NCBI GenBank assembly: GCA_021783855.1
Contig: JAJXTL010000116.1
Coordinates: 1 to 9,485, forward strand
Direction of reading: 5' to 3'
Source: Pseudomonadota bacterium
GTDB taxonomy: Bacteria; Pseudomonadota; Gammaproteobacteria; Burkholderiales; Gallionellaceae
DNA length: 9,485 bases
In this document: piece after piece, positions 7,196 to 9,485 of the stretch
How the letters are laid out: the number at the start of each line of letters is the position of its first letter
Position numbering within the stretch: position 1 is the first letter of the stretch
Notes under the pieces: generated by a model
Seen by the model: the letters and a program-made list of their open reading frames with translations, nothing else
The model's database searches: none
What the model was told of the DNA's origin: nothing
Made by a program: the position numbers and the translations under genes

Positions 7196-7618
7196 ATGAA
7201 TCGCTACGCGAGTTTCACGTTAATGCTTGGAATAGATACCAACGTCCTGGTTCGATTTCTCGTGCGGGACGATGAAGCTCAGTTTGAAAAAGCGCGCAAA
7301 CTAATCCAGCGTGAAGTTGCGGCAGGCCGCCCCGTTTTCGTGAATCAACTGGTTCTTATGGAGGCAGAATGGGTGTTGCGCAGTCGATATTCGATACCGA
7401 AAAATCAGATCATCGAAGCCGTCTCCGGTCTGTTGGACGCCCTCGATGTTCAATTCGAAGATGAGCCTTCTATAGAAGAGGCCATATTAATCTGGAAGGA
7501 ATCCGCTGCGGATTTCGCCGATTGCCTGATTGGCGCCAAAAACCGGCGACTGGGCTGCCAAACCACGGTGACTTTTGATGTAAAGGCTTCCAAATTACCG
7601 AACTTTATTACCGCGTAA
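7196..7618 (+). CDS. vapC: VapC-type PIN-domain toxin ribonuclease
   Basis: 140 residues from ATG 7196, or 131 from ATG 7223. PIN-domain toxins are Mg-dependent RNases that cut tRNA or rRNA and stop translation. Numbered from 7223, the acidic centre is D5 (GIDTNVLVRF), E47 in VLMEAEWVLRSRY, D97/D100 (ADFADCLIGA) and D119 (TFDVKASKLPNF), all in the expected order, so it looks intact. Start choice: homologues normally begin at MLGIDTN (7223), but that ATG has no ribosome site. ATG 7196 has AGGAGG 3 nt upstream, adding nine residues (MNRYASFTL). I list 7196 but am unsure. The gap from the antitoxin stop (about 90-115 nt) is unusual, since vapB and vapC normally abut or overlap. Two hairpins fill it. 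Confidence 0.88.
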   Translation: MNRYASFTLMLGIDTNVLVRFLVRDDEAQFEKARKLIQREVAAGRPVFVNQLVLMEAEWVLRSRYSIPKNQIIEAVSGLLDALDVQFEDEPSIEEAILIWKESAADFADCLIGAKNRRLGCQTTVTFDVKASKLPNFITA

Positions 7619-7827
7619 AAGTTTACAGGGCCTGCCACACACGCAGTATTAAAGCTGCTCGGCAAGTGTTGTGCATACATCTCACAGTGCCTGAAGTGCT
7701 GCATAAGCAGGAGTGCCTGACCTGTTTTATTTAATTTTAAATTTAAAATCATAGTGTTGAATCATGTCAGAACAGCTTATACAGAACACGCTCCTGCATA
7801 CAGTTGAAAAGTTCTGTCCATTTAACG
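7619..7827. other. Non-coding stretch between vapC and the cassette
   Basis: No credible gene. It holds a 9-bp direct repeat AGTGCCTGA (7686-7694 and 7712-7720), a perfect 16-bp AT palindrome (7734-7749, ATTTTAAATTTAAAAT), and ACAGAAC/GTTCTGT inverted repeats (7781-7787 and 7811-7817) just before the cassette junction. No box fitting RYYYAAC was found at a sensible distance for a normal attC, except ATTTAAC directly touching the GTTAGGC core (7820-7826). No integrase gene is present. Confidence 0.5.
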
Positions 7828-7875
7828 TTAGGCATGTCACATAGTTTTTTATCAATACAACCACATGGAGGAAAT

Positions 7876-8577
7876 ATGAAGTCAACCTTAGTTTTGTGCA
7901 TAGCCATCATTGTGTCACTGTCCGCCCAATACGCATTTGCACAGGATACGCCACCAGCTGGTGTCGAACCAAAAATGCGGACGGCAGAAGACCTCTACAA
8001 TCAATGCGCCATCGGGATCGGGGCCAATCTCGGAATGAAACCAGCCGTAGATTCCGCCTGCATTGAATATTTCTTAACCACGCGCAAGTGGATGATGGCG
8101 AATCCAAATAAGGTCGGTAAACTTCGGTCGTATGCGCAAACTACCCCGCCACTTACTCTCTCCGATGTAGCGAGTTTGCTCGGTGGTAGCTTCGTCAATT
8201 CGATGCCGTTTACCGAATGGTATAAGCGATGCCCTCAGGCGATTTCGGCGCGTGATGCTGCTGTGTCGCTAATCCAGCATCAACTCGCAGTTAACTCACC
8301 AAATACGGTTTATCCAGAGTGGTATGTGCTTCCTCCGGGTTCGCCTAACTTCCCCAGTCCACCCATCAAGATCGTGCCCGTACAACGGTCAAAGACCGCC
8401 TGCTCTACTAGCGATCCGCGACATCTCACAGACACTGACGCGTGGGGGAGAGAGTGTCGCGCAGCGAACGAAGCGTTCGATCTACAACAGCGGAATCAGC
8501 GCCAGGAGATAGAGACCGCGAAACAGTCGCAATGTCTCACGACTGCAGATGACCTGCTCAAATCGACGACGCGCTAA
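7876..8577 (+). CDS. Secreted cysteine-rich protein, possibly Rap1a/Tai-like at the N terminus
   Basis: 233 residues. The signal peptide (1-22) is MKSTLVLCIAIIVSLSAQYA then FA, likely cleaved before QDTPP. The mature part has six cysteines (44, 62, 119, 176, 194, 220), consistent with disulfides in the periplasm. The pattern LYNQC (40-44), CIEYFLTTRKWM (62-73), then C119-P with IS and a helix followed by P142 and YPEW, recalls the layout of Rap1a/Tai immunity proteins: Cys, CxxYxxG-like helix, CxPxxxT and a long helix. This is a pattern resemblance only. The C-terminal 80 residues are Pro-rich, then charged and helical (DLQQRNQRQEIETAK), and match nothing I know. ATG 7876 is chosen for its perfect GGAGGA (7867-7872) and immediate signal peptide; in-frame starts at 7804 and 7834 would precede or sit at the cassette edge. 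It is the first gene of the cassette. Confidence 0.72.
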   Translation: MKSTLVLCIAIIVSLSAQYAFAQDTPPAGVEPKMRTAEDLYNQCAIGIGANLGMKPAVDSACIEYFLTTRKWMMANPNKVGKLRSYAQTTPPLTLSDVASLLGGSFVNSMPFTEWYKRCPQAISARDAAVSLIQHQLAVNSPNTVYPEWYVLPPGSPNFPSPPIKIVPVQRSKTACSTSDPRHLTDTDAWGRECRAANEAFDLQQRNQRQEIETAKQSQCLTTADDLLKSTTR

Positions 8578-8586
8578 TGAGACTAT

Positions 8587-9357
8587 ATGTCTGAGTCGAA
8601 AAATATTCCCATTGAGCAAGTTCTCGCAAATGCGCTTATGAAGTCGAATTTCGGTCCAAAGCTTGAAGCATGGGCGAATGACATCCATGAGAAAATTTCG
8701 AGTTTCATGCAAGCCAACCCCAACCTGCTTTCGGACCTTCGGCACTTCCTAGATGACTTCAAGAATCTTCCGGTGAAGCAGAGGGAGGTTTGGTCCAAAG
8801 CGGCATCGTTAGGCTGGTATATGAATTCCGAGTCTTCAATATCAATGAAGCGCTATGTCGATTTTGGGCAACAAGCACTGGACACCTACATGGCGCAGGA
8901 ACTCCAAGCCGATTGGAAAGTACTTACCACGTCAATCATCGCAGCGTATCCAGCCCGAGCAGAGATATTGGCTTGTGCGTTTGAGTTGCACTCAGAAGGC
9001 CGTTACATCGCCTCCATCCCTCTCTTTTTTGCACAGGCAGATGGCATCTGCGCCCAGAATCTAGGTGCTCACCTATTTACTGACGGCACCGAACGCGAAT
9101 CGAAGATTGCTGAGAGATCACAAAGCGCAGAGCCATTTACCGACGTTCTGCTAGAGTTGCTCGGAATGGACACTCAGTTTAACGCAGGAATCAGAGAGGC
9201 AAAACCGAAGGACAAACTAAGAGCACCGAACAGAAATGGCATACTTCACGGTTCCAGAAAGCACCTCGACTACGGGACTGAAACCAACAGCCTGAAGGCT
9301 TTTTCCCTGCTGGCGTTTGTCGTTTTGGTGTTCTCAAAAGAATCGCTAACCCAATGA
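8587..9357 (+). CDS. Hypothetical protein with C-terminal RX4H (HEPN-like) motif
   Basis: 256 residues, no signal peptide or clear membrane helix apart from a hydrophobic final segment (238-249). The N-terminal part (1-115) is helical and unrecognised. From about 121 there is YPARAEILACAFELHSEGRY and then IASIPLFFAQADGIC. The C-terminal block NRNGILHGSRKHLDYGTETN (215-234) is followed by SLKAFSLLAFVV. R216-N-G-I-L-H221 fits the RX4-6H motif of HEPN ribonucleases. The N-R-x-x-I-L-H-G...DYGT..NS-KA pattern recurs in uncharacterised bacterial proteins as I remember them. HEPN proteins act as RNases in toxin-antitoxin, abortive-infection and CRISPR-associated systems; activity here is inferred. 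The gene starts 9 nt after the secreted protein's stop with a weak ribosome site, suggesting coupling, and ends at 9357, 1 nt before the attC R'' box. Confidence 0.75.
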   Translation: MSESKNIPIEQVLANALMKSNFGPKLEAWANDIHEKISSFMQANPNLLSDLRHFLDDFKNLPVKQREVWSKAASLGWYMNSESSISMKRYVDFGQQALDTYMAQELQADWKVLTTSIIAAYPARAEILACAFELHSEGRYIASIPLFFAQADGICAQNLGAHLFTDGTERESKIAERSQSAEPFTDVLLELLGMDTQFNAGIREAKPKDKLRAPNRNGILHGSRKHLDYGTETNSLKAFSLLAFVVLVFSKESLTQ

Positions 9358-9358
9358 T

Positions 9359-9421
9359 GCCTAACGATTAAGGTTAGGTCGTGATCGCGGAGCGAGCCAC
9401 GACCTGAACCGTTTGTTGGAC
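9359..9421 (+). other. attC: attC site (59-base element) of the cassette
   Basis: 63 nt. R'' is GCCTAAC (9359-9365, fits RYYYAAC) and R' is GTTGGAC (9415-9421, fits GTTRRRY). Between them GGTTAGGTCGTG (9372-9383) pairs with CACGACCTGAACC (9398-9410) over 12 bp, leaving a single unpaired G at 9406, as expected of the extrahelical bases that orient IntI on the folded bottom strand. The tip can fold further (TCGC 9385-9388 with GCGA 9392-9395, loop GGA). Unpaired spacers of 5-6 nt (9366-9371) and 4 nt (9411-9414) separate the R and L arms. Its size is like attC sites of class 1 cassettes. Confidence 0.8.
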
Positions 9422-9485
9422 GAGCCCGGCTCAGGCTCACAAACACTATGCAAATATCTCCTCAATCCAGCCTCGCATAAACGGG
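9422..9485. other. Edge sequence beyond attC, possible minus-strand gene end
   Basis: After the attC the window has only 64 bp. A short inverted repeat GAGCC/GGCTC lies at 9422-9438. On the minus strand one frame is open from the edge to a stop at 9446-9448, ending in MRGWIEEIFA, which could be the C terminus of a gene entering from the right. On the plus strand an ATG at 9448 stops after 10 codons. Too little is present to identify anything. Confidence 0.25.

Larger units (their letters stand above)
7828..9415 (+). mobile_element. Probable integron gene cassette (1588 bp, two genes)
   Basis: The left edge is the core site GTTAGGC (7827-7833, consensus GTTRRRY), the right edge an attC-like site ending in GTTGGAC (9415-9421). 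IntI cuts between G and TT, giving cassette limits 7828 and 9415. If excised and circularised, the junction becomes GTTAGGC, the exact complement of the cassette's own R'' box GCCTAAC (9359-9365). This internal match is the strongest evidence that both ends belong to one unit. Inside are two same-strand genes 9 nt apart, both reading towards attC as in most cassettes. No own promoter was recognised. No intI is in the window, so it may be part of an array, an integrase-less attC cluster, or an insertion at a secondary site. Confidence 0.7.

Noticed and set aside
6742..7618. Toxin-antitoxin locus as a second integron cassette
   Set aside because: GTTTAAGCTTAAC at 6775-6787 looks box-like, but GTTTAAG does not fit GTTRRRY, and no attC with paired arms lies after vapC.
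7734..7749. 16-bp AT palindrome as an operator or terminator
   Set aside because: It is perfect but made only of A/T, with no recognisable -35/-10 pair placed around it and no gene with a known regulator beside it; low-complexity chance is not excluded.

Overview
The window looks like a piece of a betaproteobacterial chromosome. The order ilvB-ilvN-ilvC-psd, the sigma factor followed by DUF3619 and DUF3106 genes, and the protein sequences all fit that class. A Nitrosomonadales/Gallionella-like or related lineage is plausible, but this rests on remembered family patterns, not a search. The left two thirds are ordinary core genome. The right third (from about 6800) is accessory DNA with a toxin-antitoxin locus and what I read as an integron gene cassette.

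Minus strand, 3741 to 1: a branched-chain amino acid operon, read right to left. It comprises ilvB (acetolactate synthase catalytic subunit), ilvN (regulatory subunit, TAATG overlap), ilvC (ketol-acid reductoisomerase) and the 5' half of psd (phosphatidylserine decarboxylase), which runs off the left edge. A sigma70-like promoter sits just upstream of ilvB. Both gaps flanking ilvC carry degenerate 7-bp tandem repeats arranged as inverted arms; the one before ilvC ends in a T7 tract and resembles an attenuator.

Plus strand, 3891 to 5246: divergent from ilvB is a compact three-gene unit. It has an ECF-like sigma factor (apparent CTG start), a single-pass membrane DUF3619 protein (ATGA overlap) and a secreted DUF3106 protein. 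The layout suggests a sigma/membrane-regulator module. 5503 to 6741 encodes a 12-13 helix CPA-type cation:proton antiporter with its own TATAAT box.

Plus strand, 6828 to 7618: an AbrB/MazE-type antitoxin with a -1 frameshift in an A6 tract, followed by a VapC-type PIN toxin. The promoter has a perfect 8-bp inverted repeat around the -10 box. Two strong hairpins lie between antitoxin and toxin, and the second contains the toxin's Shine-Dalgarno sequence.

Plus strand, 7828 to 9415: a probable integron gene cassette of 1588 bp. It is bounded by GTTAGGC on the left and a 63-nt attC-like hairpin (GCCTAAC ... GTTGGAC) on the right. The R'' box is the exact complement of the core site that circularisation would regenerate. 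The cargo is two adjacent genes: a secreted cysteine-rich protein with a possible Rap1a/Tai-like N-terminal part, and a cytosolic protein with a C-terminal RX4H motif of HEPN type. No integrase gene is in the window. This two-gene cargo is the best candidate here for an undescribed system.
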